NCBI RefSeq assembly: GCF_002234575.2
Contig: NZ_CP022464.2
Coordinates: 6,262,001 to 6,326,000, forward strand
DNA length: 64,000 nt
Source: Enterocloster bolteae
GTDB taxonomy: Bacteria > Bacillota > Clostridia > Lachnospirales > Lachnospiraceae
Direction: 5' to 3'
The translations under genes and the position numbers were made by a program. This document shows, piece by piece, positions 8,913 through 16,006 of the stretch. The notes under the pieces are model-generated. The model worked only from the letters and a program-made list of their open reading frames with translations. It was not told the origin of the DNA and searched no databases. Position 1 is the stretch's first letter. Each line of letters begins with the position of its first letter.

Positions 8913-8985
8913 GTCTGTATCCTCCCTCTTATCTTCATATTGGCTCTATTCCATAAGCCTATAACTCTTGATTTCGTTTAAATAA

Positions 8986-9060
8986 AGTATAGCGGATCGC
9001 TTTTTTTGTAACAAGACAGCTGAGGGGATTTTATTTGCACATTCTATCATTTTATTTGCA
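8986..9060 (-). promoter_or_regulatory. gnpA promoter with tandem AraC boxes
   Basis: Minus-strand promoter: -35 TTGTTA (9014-9009), 17-bp spacer, -10 TATACT (8991-8986). Upstream are two identical 11-mers, TGCAAATAAAA at 9060-9050 and 9039-9029, whose starts are 21 bp apart (two helical turns), the spacing of AraC half-sites. The near box ends 14 bp above the -35. Confidence 0.7.
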
Positions 9061-9068
9061 TGATTGTA

Positions 9069-9097
9069 TTCTGCAGAATTAATTCCTGTGATATAAT
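9069..9097 (+). promoter_or_regulatory. Extended -10 promoter of the AraC gene
   Basis: An extended -10 element, TGATATAAT with the -10 hexamer at 9092-9097, and a weak -35 (TTCTGC, 9069-9074) sit 51 nt upstream of the AraC start. The AraC boxes at 9029-9060 lie just behind it, so autoregulation is plausible. Confidence 0.5.
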
Positions 9098-9148
9098 TCA
9101 AGAAGATAAGACAGTTTCAGAAAAAGACAGTGCGGGAGGAAAGATTAC

Positions 9149-10048
9149 ATGGCCTATAAAAGTGTAGTTCTGGAGGACAGCGTTACCATCAACCGGATTA
9201 TCTCCGTCCACTATTTCCAGTATATGAGCGACTTCTCCTTTCCCGGGGAAAGCCATGACTTCTGGGAACTGGTATGCGTGGACCGAGGCGAAATTGATGC
9301 GTTGGCAGGAGACCGGCGTCTGACCCTGAAGAAAGGGAATATTCTGTTTCACAAGCCCAATGAGTTCCACAACGTACTGACCAACGGAAAAGTCTCTCCA
9401 AGCCTGGTGGTCATTGGGTTCGAGTGCCATTCCCCTGCCATAAAGTCATTTGAGGATCAGCTCATGTCGGTCCAGGATACGGAAAAAGAGCTCATGGCCC
9501 AAATCATCGTGGAAGCCAGAAACACATTCAGCGGAAGACTGGATGACCCTTACCAGGAGGAGCTTATCTTTAACAGCGAACCCCTGACCTTTGGTTCGGC
9601 CCAGCTCATCAGCCATTACCTGGAACAGCTGATGATTCATCTATACAGAAGATATTTTTCCTACTCCCTGCCAGTACGTTCTTCCCGCTTCCTGGCCGAG
9701 GCCAGCAGCGGGAATGATACCTACAACCGAATCGTCCGCTACATGGAGGAGCATCTGGGCGAACGCATGACCATAGACAGAATCTGCCGGGACAACCTGG
9801 TGGGGCGCTCCCAGCTGCAAAAGCTGTTCCGGGACACAAAAGGCTGCGGGGTCATAGAATTCTTTTCCATGATGAAAATTGACACTGCCAAACAAATGAT
9901 ACGTGACAACCAGCTAAATTTCACCCAGATTGCAGACCGCCTGGGATACAACTCCATCCACTATTTTTCACGGCAGTTCAAGCAGATTACCACTATGACG
10001 CCGTCTGAGTATGCCACCTCCATACGGTTGTTGTCGGAGAAGCCTTAG
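9149..10048 (+). CDS. AraC/XylS-family regulator of the GNB/LNB locus
   Basis: A 299-residue regulator. Residues about 15-90 form a cupin-type sugar-sensing domain (FPGESHDFWELVCVDRGEID, then LKKGNILFHKPNEFHN). The last 100 residues carry two helix-turn-helix motifs, with MTIDRICRDNLVGRSQLQKL and the AraC signature IADRLGYNSIHYFSRQFKQI. The start at 9149 follows GGGAGG with 10-nt spacing. It is divergent from the GH112 gene and shares a 236-bp control region. It is likely an activator of gnpA and of the transporter operon in response to a pathway sugar (inference from position and paired repeats). Confidence 0.9.
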   Translation: MAYKSVVLEDSVTINRIISVHYFQYMSDFSFPGESHDFWELVCVDRGEIDALAGDRRLTLKKGNILFHKPNEFHNVLTNGKVSPSLVVIGFECHSPAIKSFEDQLMSVQDTEKELMAQIIVEARNTFSGRLDDPYQEELIFNSEPLTFGSAQLISHYLEQLMIHLYRRYFSYSLPVRSSRFLAEASSGNDTYNRIVRYMEEHLGERMTIDRICRDNLVGRSQLQKLFRDTKGCGVIEFFSMMKIDTAKQMIRDNQLNFTQIADRLGYNSIHYFSRQFKQITTMTPSEYATSIRLLSEKP

Positions 10049-10081
10049 GATATCTCACCAGCCTTCATTTCTTATCAGATA

Positions 10082-10127
10082 AAAACAGCCATCCGGAGGT
10101 ATAAGTGTTCTCCCAAATGGCTGTTTT
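10082..10127. terminator. Terminator after the AraC gene (bidirectional)
   Basis: AAAACAGCCAT (10082-10092) pairs perfectly with ATGGCTGTTTT (10117-10127) over a 24-nt loop, and pairing continues outward past a one-base bulge. T or A runs on both sides make it usable for the AraC gene and for the convergent zinc-ribbon gene. Confidence 0.75.
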
Positions 10128-10197
10128 ATCTGTCTGTTTACAACGGCTCAAAACAATAGCCGCTTCAAAAAATCTATTAGCGGGTTCTGCCAAACCG

Positions 10198-10614
10198 TCA
10201 GCTCTTCTTTATAAAATCCGTCCCGCACTTCGGACAGTGAACGCTGACCTTCCCGTGCCCCCTGGGTATGCGCACCTTCTGTCCGCAGTCAGGGCACTTA
10301 AAGATGCGGTATTTCCGGCCCTCCGTGAAACGGAATTTGATTTTCCTGAAATATTCCGTCACATAAAACCGCAGGCGCAGATAAACCTGATTCTCCTGGT
10401 AGCGTTTACCCACATTTTTTGAAAACATCCGGAAGTACAGCAAGAAAAAACCTGCCAGCTCCAGGATATACAGGAATGAGGACAATATCCTCACCCTGAC
10501 AACAACGTTCAGGAAAATCAGCACAAGCACGGTATACATTATAAACTGGCCAAGCTGGTCCATACCATATCTTCCTATCATGAAACGCTGTAATTTTTCT
10601 CTGATTTTATTCAT
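10198..10614 (-). CDS. Small membrane protein with C-terminal zinc ribbon
   Basis: A 138-residue protein of unknown function. Two adjacent hydrophobic segments (about residues 20-60: QFIMYTVLVLIFLNVVV and FLYILELAGFFLLYF) are followed by a basic cytoplasmic stretch and a zinc ribbon with two Cys-x2-Cys knuckles (CPDCGQK and CPKCGTD) at the C-terminus. The start ATG at 10614 has AAAGGA 10 nt upstream; a TTG two codons earlier is too close to that site. It stands alone and converges on the AraC gene. The architecture resembles small Lachnospiraceae proteins annotated only as zinc-ribbon proteins. Confidence 0.75.
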   Translation of the reverse strand: MNKIREKLQRFMIGRYGMDQLGQFIMYTVLVLIFLNVVVRVRILSSFLYILELAGFFLLYFRMFSKNVGKRYQENQVYLRLRFYVTEYFRKIKFRFTEGRKYRIFKCPDCGQKVRIPRGHGKVSVHCPKCGTDFIKKS

Positions 10615-10868
10615 CTGCAAACAATCCTTTCCCCATTATCCGGCCTGCTGCCAGGTATATTTCTCAGGCAGCCGCGGATCATTCATCCGAGAGTAACTAT
10701 AACCTAATTCTCATGGAAAAGCAATGTACAGACAGGGTTTTAATGATTATTTTATAAATGCAGGCGTCAAAATGGAGGCCGCAGGCCCTGAGCGCCCAGA
10801 CCTCAGCCCAAACCTCAGCCCGTACTCGGCTGCGGACAAAATATGCAGATAAAATAATTTTTTCCACC

Positions 10869-10897
10869 TTGACATTATATTTCCCATCCCCTATAAT
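10869..10897 (+). promoter_or_regulatory. Consensus sigma-A promoter of the ABC-F transcript
   Basis: A perfect TTGACA (10869-10874), 17-bp spacer and perfect TATAAT (10892-10897). Transcription should begin near 10904, giving a leader of about 370 nt before the ABC-F start. A consensus promoter on such a long leader points to control after initiation. Confidence 0.85.
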
Positions 10898-10969
10898 CAG
10901 AATTGGTCTGAGGACTGTAATACACGATATAAGTACAATATAGTAAAGAGAAAGGTGGCTAACTGAAAT

Positions 10970-10984
10970 ATGATTATTAGATGA
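10970..10984 (+). CDS. Leader peptide uORF1 (MIIR)
   Basis: A four-codon ORF (Met-Ile-Ile-Arg-stop) in the ABC-F leader, preceded by AAAGGTGG with 11-nt spacing. Its TGA overlaps the ATG of the next leader ORF as ATGA. A translated mini-cistron is plausible but unproven. Confidence 0.4.
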   Translation: MIIR

Positions 10985-11181
10985 TTGAACAGCAGCAGAT
11001 GATTTACACACTCTCTTTCCTGGCAATAGGAAGCCAGGCAGAATTTGTGTGTCTTTGTCATTTCGTTCAGTCATACAGGGAATCATATTCCATAAGGCCA
11101 TATTTTTATATAACGGGGTGCATCTGTCTATCCATATGCATCCGCTGCAGCGGACAGGCATGTCCCGGCAGGCGCGCGTAA
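10981..11181 (+). CDS. Leader ORF uORF2 in the ABC-F 5' region
   Basis: A 66-codon frame (MIEQQQMIYTLSFLAIGS...) coupled to uORF1 by an ATGA overlap and ending 56 nt before the terminator stem. It matches no family I know and may be partly fortuitous. The leader RNA around it is structured: a palindrome TCCGCTGCAGCGGA lies at 11141-11154, and CTGTC near 11124 can pair with GACAG near 11153. The likely role is as a translated sensor, where a drug-stalled ribosome changes leader folding, as known for other antibiotic-resistance ABC-F genes. The frame on the opposite strand (10697-11161) is considered spurious. Confidence 0.35.
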   Translation: MIEQQQMIYTLSFLAIGSQAEFVCLCHFVQSYRESYSIRPYFYITGCICLSICIRCSGQACPGRRA

Positions 11182-11236
11182 GCTGCTCCTGACCTGTACG
11201 TTCCCGCTCCTTCTGCCTACAACTGGCCAGGTTTAT

Positions 11237-11275
11237 ATCCCTTCTGAACGAAGTGCGTTTAGGAGGGATTTTTTT
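11237..11275 (+). terminator. Attenuator hairpin that holds the ABC-F ribosome binding site
   Basis: A continuous 14-bp stem (11237-11250 with 11256-11269, two G-U pairs, 5-nt loop) is followed at once by T residues to 11275 and the ATG at 11276. The only Shine-Dalgarno, AGGAGG at 11261-11266, lies in the 3' arm. The structure should both stop transcription and hide the ribosome binding site unless the leader refolds. Confidence 0.85.
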
Positions 11276-12709
11276 ATGTTGTTAAATGCACTGAATGTTA
11301 AAAAAGAATATGGAATCCAGACCGTGCTGGATATTGAAAAACTGGTAATCCGGGACGGGGACAGGATTGGACTCATCGGACGCAACGGGGCCGGAAAATC
11401 CACCCTTTTAGGCGTCCTATCCGGGAGAATCGCCTGCGACGAGGGCGTGGTAAAACGGTATTGTCCCATTGCTGAGATCCTCCAGACCGGGGAAACAGAG
11501 GATGAACCCGAGGCCAGGCTTTTAAGCCAATTAAAGCTGCGCGACAGCGCGGTAAAAAGCGGGGGTGAGAAGACCAGGCGCGCCATTGGGGCAGCATTTT
11601 CCAGCCAGGCGCCCCTTCTCTTTGCCGATGAGCCCACCACCAATCTGGATATGGAAGGCGTGGAGCTTTTAGAGAAAATGATGAAGGGATACAAGGGCGC
11701 CATCCTGATGATATCCCATGACAGGACCCTTTTAGACCGGGTCTGCAATCAGATATGGGAACTGGACAAGGGAAACATCCGCGTTTTTGACGGAAATTAC
11801 TCCGACTGGGCCGCCCAAAAGGAACGGGAACGGGGCTTCCAGGAGTTTGAATACCAGCAGTACCAGAAGGAGAAAAAGCGGCTGGAGAGAACTACCGATG
11901 CATTGCAGAGAAAGAGCCAGACAATGACAAAGCCGCCCAAACGCATGGGCAGCAGCGAGTGGATGCTCTACAAAGGCGTGGCCGCGGTTCAGCAGGGTCA
12001 TGTCCAAAGCAACAAAACCGCTGTCATGAGCCGTCTGGAGCACCTGGAGAAAAAGGAACGCCCGGATGAGCTGCCCCAGGTGTCCATGAAACTGCCGGAT
12101 GCAGGAAAAATAAGGGCAAAAAATGCGGCCGCCATCCGGCATCTCACCGTGAGTTACGGGGAGCGCATTGTCCTGGATAACGTGAGCCTGGAAATAGAGG
12201 CTGGCAGGCGGACCTTTATCACCGGCAACAACGGGGCCGGAAAGTCCACACTAATCAAAGCCCTGATAGACAGGGCACCCGAAACCTTTATTACCTCCGA
12301 AGCAAGGGTCGCCTATTTTTCCCAGGACCTGGACACCCTGGACCCGAAGAAAACCGTGCTGGAAAATGTGTCGGAGGATGCGGCCTATCCCCAGCATATC
12401 TGCCGGGCCGTCCTGTCCAACCTCTATATGACAAAGGACGATATGTTTAAACCGGTCAGTGTACTATCAGGAGGAGAAAAGGTCAAAACCGCCCTGGCCA
12501 AGGTTCTGGTATCGGGCTGCAACTTCATGATACTGGACGAACCCACTAACCACATGGATGTGTATACCATGGAGGGCCTGGAACATCTGCTGGAGAGCTA
12601 CGACGGGACACTGCTGGCCATCAGCCACGACCGTACCTTTATAAGCCATACAGGGGATGTGGTCTGCCGGCTTGAAAATGGAGACATACAAAAAAGCACT
12701 GAACAATAA
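11276..12709 (+). CDS. ABC-F ribosomal protection protein (Vga/Lsa/CplR-like)
   Basis: Cytoplasmic twin-ATPase that binds the ribosomal E site and displaces 50S-targeting antibiotics (lincosamide, pleuromutilin or streptogramin A in related proteins). The 477 residues hold Walker A motifs GRNGAGKST (35-43) and GNNGAGKST (about 317-325), signatures SGGEKTR and LSGGEKVKTALAK, and no membrane segment. The central linker, the part that reaches the peptidyl-transferase centre, is rich in Lys/Arg/Gln (about residues 185-270, including PPKRMGSSEWMLYKG). Size and leader architecture fit the resistance ABC-F group rather than housekeeping EttA/Uup. The drug spectrum cannot be read from sequence. Confidence 0.88.
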   Translation: MLLNALNVKKEYGIQTVLDIEKLVIRDGDRIGLIGRNGAGKSTLLGVLSGRIACDEGVVKRYCPIAEILQTGETEDEPEARLLSQLKLRDSAVKSGGEKTRRAIGAAFSSQAPLLFADEPTTNLDMEGVELLEKMMKGYKGAILMISHDRTLLDRVCNQIWELDKGNIRVFDGNYSDWAAQKERERGFQEFEYQQYQKEKKRLERTTDALQRKSQTMTKPPKRMGSSEWMLYKGVAAVQQGHVQSNKTAVMSRLEHLEKKERPDELPQVSMKLPDAGKIRAKNAAAIRHLTVSYGERIVLDNVSLEIEAGRRTFITGNNGAGKSTLIKALIDRAPETFITSEARVAYFSQDLDTLDPKKTVLENVSEDAAYPQHICRAVLSNLYMTKDDMFKPVSVLSGGEKVKTALAKVLVSGCNFMILDEPTNHMDVYTMEGLEHLLESYDGTLLAISHDRTFISHTGDVVCRLENGDIQKSTEQ

Positions 12710-12740
12710 ACAAAAATCCCGGTCAGCGGGAAATATTAAC

Positions 12741-12781
12741 CGTTATCTTTTCTTGACAATAACGCTTTTCCATTATATGAT
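12741..12781 (+). promoter_or_regulatory. mod operon promoter with ModE-like inverted repeat
   Basis: TTGACA (12753-12758), 17-bp spacer, TATGAT (12776-12781). CGTTAT (12741-12746) and ATAACG (12759-12764) form an inverted repeat with a 12-bp spacer that contains the -35. From memory, the same arms and spacing occur in the E. coli modA ModE operator. Occupancy would block the promoter when molybdate is plentiful. Confidence 0.6.
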
Positions 12782-12818
12782 AGGTTTACTATAATTATCC
12801 AGATGGAGGAGACGTATT

Positions 12819-13664
12819 ATGAAAAGTAATGTATTGGGGATTTTACTGGCAGGCGCCATAGGCGCTGCCCTTATCACAGGCTGCGGCGCCGCATCCTCCG
12901 GCACCGCCCGTTCCTCTGCCCCGCAGCAGACACAGGAATCAGCCCCGGAGGATGGCGATGCCGGCAAATCAGCCGCGGACACCCCAGACCTGACAGGCCA
13001 TACCCTGATGATCTACTGCGGGGCTGGCATGACAAAGCCGTTCCAGGAAATTGCCGACAGCTTTAAAGCTGCTACCGGCTGCGAAATGAACGTGACATAC
13101 GCCAATGCCGGCCAAATCCAGTCCCAGATTACCACCTCGGAAGAAGGCGACATGTTCATAGCCGGTTCAGCCGAGGAGCTGAAACCAGTTGAGTCCTATG
13201 TATCCGAAAGCAAGGCACTGGTAAAACATATACCTGTGCTGGCAGTTCAGAGCGGCAACCCGAAAAACATTACTTCCCTGGCCGGTCTGGCAGAAGAGGG
13301 CGTGTCCCTTATCATCGGCGATATAGACTCAACTCCCATTGGTAAGATTGCCAAAAAGGCCCTGACTGATGCAGGTATCTTTGACAAGGTACAGATAGAG
13401 GCATCCACTGCCACGGCTCCCCAGATGGCTACCGCCATTGCCGCGGGAGAGGCTGACGCAGCCATTATCTGGAAAGAAAACTGCGATGCTCAGGGCGTGG
13501 AAATCGTAGATAACAGCGGTTTGGAAGATTACATAAAAACCATCCCCGCGGCTTCCTTAAGCTGTTCCGCGGATCACGACGCCAGACAGGCATTTCTGGA
13601 CTATTTAAATTCAGGGGACGTACAGGAAATCTGGTTGAAGTATGGATATGAGATTGCAGAATAG
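12819..13664 (+). CDS. modA: Molybdate (or tungstate) binding lipoprotein ModA
   Basis: Extracellular oxyanion-binding protein of the ModABC importer, 281 residues. The lipobox is ITGCGAA (about 20-26), followed by a Ser/Ala/Gln linker and the ModA fold beginning LMIYCGAGMTKPFQEIADSF. Typical elements are GDMFIAGSAEEL, IGDIDSTPIGKIAKKAL and the C-terminal AIAAGEADAAIIW. The start at 12819 follows GGAGGAGACGTATT. The mature domain overlaps modB by 23 nt. Molybdate versus tungstate cannot be told apart by eye. The formate dehydrogenase encoded near 45 kb is a plausible consumer. Confidence 0.88.
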   Translation: MKSNVLGILLAGAIGAALITGCGAASSGTARSSAPQQTQESAPEDGDAGKSAADTPDLTGHTLMIYCGAGMTKPFQEIADSFKAATGCEMNVTYANAGQIQSQITTSEEGDMFIAGSAEELKPVESYVSESKALVKHIPVLAVQSGNPKNITSLAGLAEEGVSLIIGDIDSTPIGKIAKKALTDAGIFDKVQIEASTATAPQMATAIAAGEADAAIIWKENCDAQGVEIVDNSGLEDYIKTIPAASLSCSADHDARQAFLDYLNSGDVQEIWLKYGYEIAE

Positions 13665-14481
13665 GCATAGGGGGCATAGGGGAACAGACCTGTTCTCAGC
13701 CATGACGGTCGCTGTGGCGCTGCTGGTGATTTTTTTCATTGGCAGCGCGGTCTGCGCGATTGCAGCCGGAGGGATTCCCGCCTTTGCCGGAACCATCCGC
13801 CAGAAGGAAGTGCTCTTTGCCCTGCGTCTCAGCGCAGCCACCGCCAGTCTCTCCACCCTTATTGTGATGGCCCTGGCACTTCCCACCGCATATGCCCTGA
13901 CCCGGACCTCCATGCCCTTTAAGGAGCTGTCGGGCATCATCATCGAACTGACTTTGTCCCTGCCCTACCTGCTTCTCGGGCTCAGCCTTCTTATCATGTT
14001 TTCATCACCAGCCGGCAAATGGCTGAAGGAACAGGGCTTTAAGGTGGTGTTTTCTCCCGCGGGCATTGTCATGGCCCACATCCTGGTCAACCTCCCCTAT
14101 GCCATCCGGCTCATCCGCACTGCCTTTGAGGCATCCGACCAGCGGATGGAATTCATTGCCCTGACCCTGGGGGCTTCCCCCTGGAGATGTTTTCTGACCA
14201 TTCTTCTTCCCCTTTGCCGCAGAAGCCTTGTAAGCACCTTTATCCTGACCTGGTCCAGGGCCCTGGGGGAGTTCGGAGCCACCCTTATGCTGGTGGGAAT
14301 TACCCGTTTTAAGACGGAAACACTGCCCGGCAGCATCTATCTGAGCATATCCACCGGCGACAACCAGGCCGCCATGGCAACTGCCATGCTGATGCTGATA
14401 ATTTCCGGGCTGACTCTCTTTCTCTCCCGTCTGCTTGCCAGTCCCGCGGACAGAAACAAAAGGCAGGTGTTCATACGATGA
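13642..14481 (+). CDS. modB: Molybdate ABC transporter permease ModB
   Basis: Inner-membrane channel subunit, 279 residues with about six predicted helices. The EAA-type loop reads FIALTLGASPWRCFLTILLP, and SRALGEFGATLMLVG is the conserved ModB/CysT motif. The start is placed at 13642 inside the end of modA; an ATG two codons later (13648) is equally possible because neither has a strong ribosome binding site, so coupling to modA translation is likely. The stop overlaps the modC start by 4 bp (ATGA). Confidence 0.87.
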   Translation: MDMRLQNRHRGHRGTDLFSAMTVAVALLVIFFIGSAVCAIAAGGIPAFAGTIRQKEVLFALRLSAATASLSTLIVMALALPTAYALTRTSMPFKELSGIIIELTLSLPYLLLGLSLLIMFSSPAGKWLKEQGFKVVFSPAGIVMAHILVNLPYAIRLIRTAFEASDQRMEFIALTLGASPWRCFLTILLPLCRRSLVSTFILTWSRALGEFGATLMLVGITRFKTETLPGSIYLSISTGDNQAAMATAMLMLIISGLTLFLSRLLASPADRNKRQVFIR

Positions 14482-15236
14482 ACCAACTGGTTATCAACAA
14501 TTTTTCCGTAAAAAGAGGCAGTTTTACACTGTCTCCCATCTCCCTTACCATCCAAATGGGGGAAATCTTTGCCATCCTGGGCCGCACGGGTTCCGGCAAG
14601 ACCGTACTCTTGGAGGCCATTAGCGGCATGTTTCCCGGTGACACCGGCAGCATCCTCCTTGACGGAACCGACATACGGGACATACCTCCCGCTCAGAGAA
14701 AGCTGGGCCTTGTGTATCAGGACTATGGCCTGTTCCCTCATATGAAGGTAAAGGAAAATATTCTCTACGGACTGAAAATGCACGGATATTCAAAAAAAGA
14801 ACAGGACAGCCGCGCACAGGAGCTTATGGAAATGCTGTCCATTTCCCACATAGGGGACCAGTACCCCGGAACCCTCAGCGGAGGCGAAAGCCAGCGCACA
14901 GCCCTGGCAAGAGCCCTGGCCCTGGCTCCCCAGGTTCTTTTGTTAGATGAGCCGTTTTCAGCCCTGGACCCGGCCACCCGGCAGTCCCTGTATCAGGAGC
15001 TGCGCCGGATTCACCGGCATTTTGGCTGCACCATTATCTTCGTCACCCACGATTTTCTGGAAGCCCGAACTCTTGCAGGCCGGGCAGCCATCCTTCTGGA
15101 TGGGAAGCTGCAGACAGTCACCGACACCTCCCGGCTGATGGACGGGCATTTTTCCGCAGAGGTGGAGCGGTTTCTGGGAAGAAATCAAATCATAACTGCG
15201 CCTGAGCGCAAACAGGAAAAGAGGATTGTCCAATGA
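14478..15236 (+). CDS. modC: Molybdate ABC transporter ATPase ModC
   Basis: ATP-hydrolysing subunit of the importer, 252 residues. It has Walker A GRTGSGKT (35-42), a Q-loop region LGLVYQDYGLFPHM, signature LSGGESQRTALARALALAP, Walker B VLLLDEPFSALD and the switch His in VTHDF. It lacks the C-terminal MOP regulatory domain of E. coli ModC (about 350 residues), so it is the short form. Four-base overlaps at both ends tie it into the operon. Confidence 0.9.
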   Translation: MNQLVINNFSVKRGSFTLSPISLTIQMGEIFAILGRTGSGKTVLLEAISGMFPGDTGSILLDGTDIRDIPPAQRKLGLVYQDYGLFPHMKVKENILYGLKMHGYSKKEQDSRAQELMEMLSISHIGDQYPGTLSGGESQRTALARALALAPQVLLLDEPFSALDPATRQSLYQELRRIHRHFGCTIIFVTHDFLEARTLAGRAAILLDGKLQTVTDTSRLMDGHFSAEVERFLGRNQIITAPERKQEKRIVQ

Positions 15237-16006
15237 CATATATGAATGATGCGCTGTCATTTTACAGCGAATTAAGGTTGCGTTTCATGAAGCTTCTGAC
15301 AGAGGAAGGAATTCTGGGCGAGCAGGTGGTAATCAACACAAAGTCCCTCACGCCGGAGGAAGCCATCGGCATTACAAAACGAAAAGATTTTCCCATCATA
15401 ACGGGAAAGGATGTGATGGTTCAGGCAGAATGCATGGGCTCCCTGGGACAGGCGTTTACCGACGCCCCCTCTGCTTATCGCGGCACGTTGGAAGAAATAT
15501 GCTCCCTGGACCTGGCAGATGACCCCTACAGCCGCGGATTGTTCATAGCTGCCCTAAACGCTGTCATGAAACACTCAGGCAGGGCGGACTGCACGGTCCA
15601 CTGCCGCAATGAGGGACCTGAGTCCTGCGCCATGGACGTGGTCCGTTATATCTCTGAACACTACGGCCGCCCTGCCATTGCGCTGATAGGATACCAGCCC
15701 GCCATGCTGGAACAGCTTGCAAAGGAATATGATGTCAGGGCAGCGGATTTAAGCCTGGCCAATATCGGCCAGAAACGGTTCGGGGTCCTTATTGAGGACG
15801 GACGCATCCCTGAGACCAGCCAGTCCCTGTGCCGTAAGGCAGACCTGGTTCTGTGCACGGGAAGCACTGTCTGTAACGGATCCATCGTGGACTTTCTTCC
15901 ATTTAAGGAAAAAATCCTGTTCTACGGCACTACCCTGGCCGGAGCCGCCCCTCTTATGGGCCTGCCGAGACTGTGCTTTGCGGACCGGTATCAGGAGCCG
16001 CAGTAA
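15233..16006 (+). CDS. DUF4213/DUF364 protein (putative heavy-metal chelation domain)
   Basis: A 257-residue protein, last gene of the mod operon, joined to modC by an ATGA overlap. The N-terminal part (1-90) matches the DUF4213 type (enolase-N-like: GILGEQVVINTKSLTPEEAIG). The remainder is a Rossmann-like DUF364 domain with AIALIGYQPAMLEQL, ADLVLCTGSTVCNGSIVDFL and FYGTTLAGAAPLMGL. DUF364 proteins are often next to metal or oxyanion transporters and are proposed to bind metals; no enzyme activity is established to my knowledge. Placement suggests a role in molybdate/tungstate handling. Its 3' end overlaps the convergent LysR gene by 16 nt. Confidence 0.75.
   Translation: MTYMNDALSFYSELRLRFMKLLTEEGILGEQVVINTKSLTPEEAIGITKRKDFPIITGKDVMVQAECMGSLGQAFTDAPSAYRGTLEEICSLDLADDPYSRGLFIAALNAVMKHSGRADCTVHCRNEGPESCAMDVVRYISEHYGRPAIALIGYQPAMLEQLAKEYDVRAADLSLANIGQKRFGVLIEDGRIPETSQSLCRKADLVLCTGSTVCNGSIVDFLPFKEKILFYGTTLAGAAPLMGLPRLCFADRYQEPQ

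Noticed and set aside
10697..11161. A 154-codon open frame on the minus strand over the ABC-F leader
   Set aside because: It lies across a consensus plus-strand promoter and structured leader, has no ribosome binding site at its start and no recognisable motif. Treated as chance.
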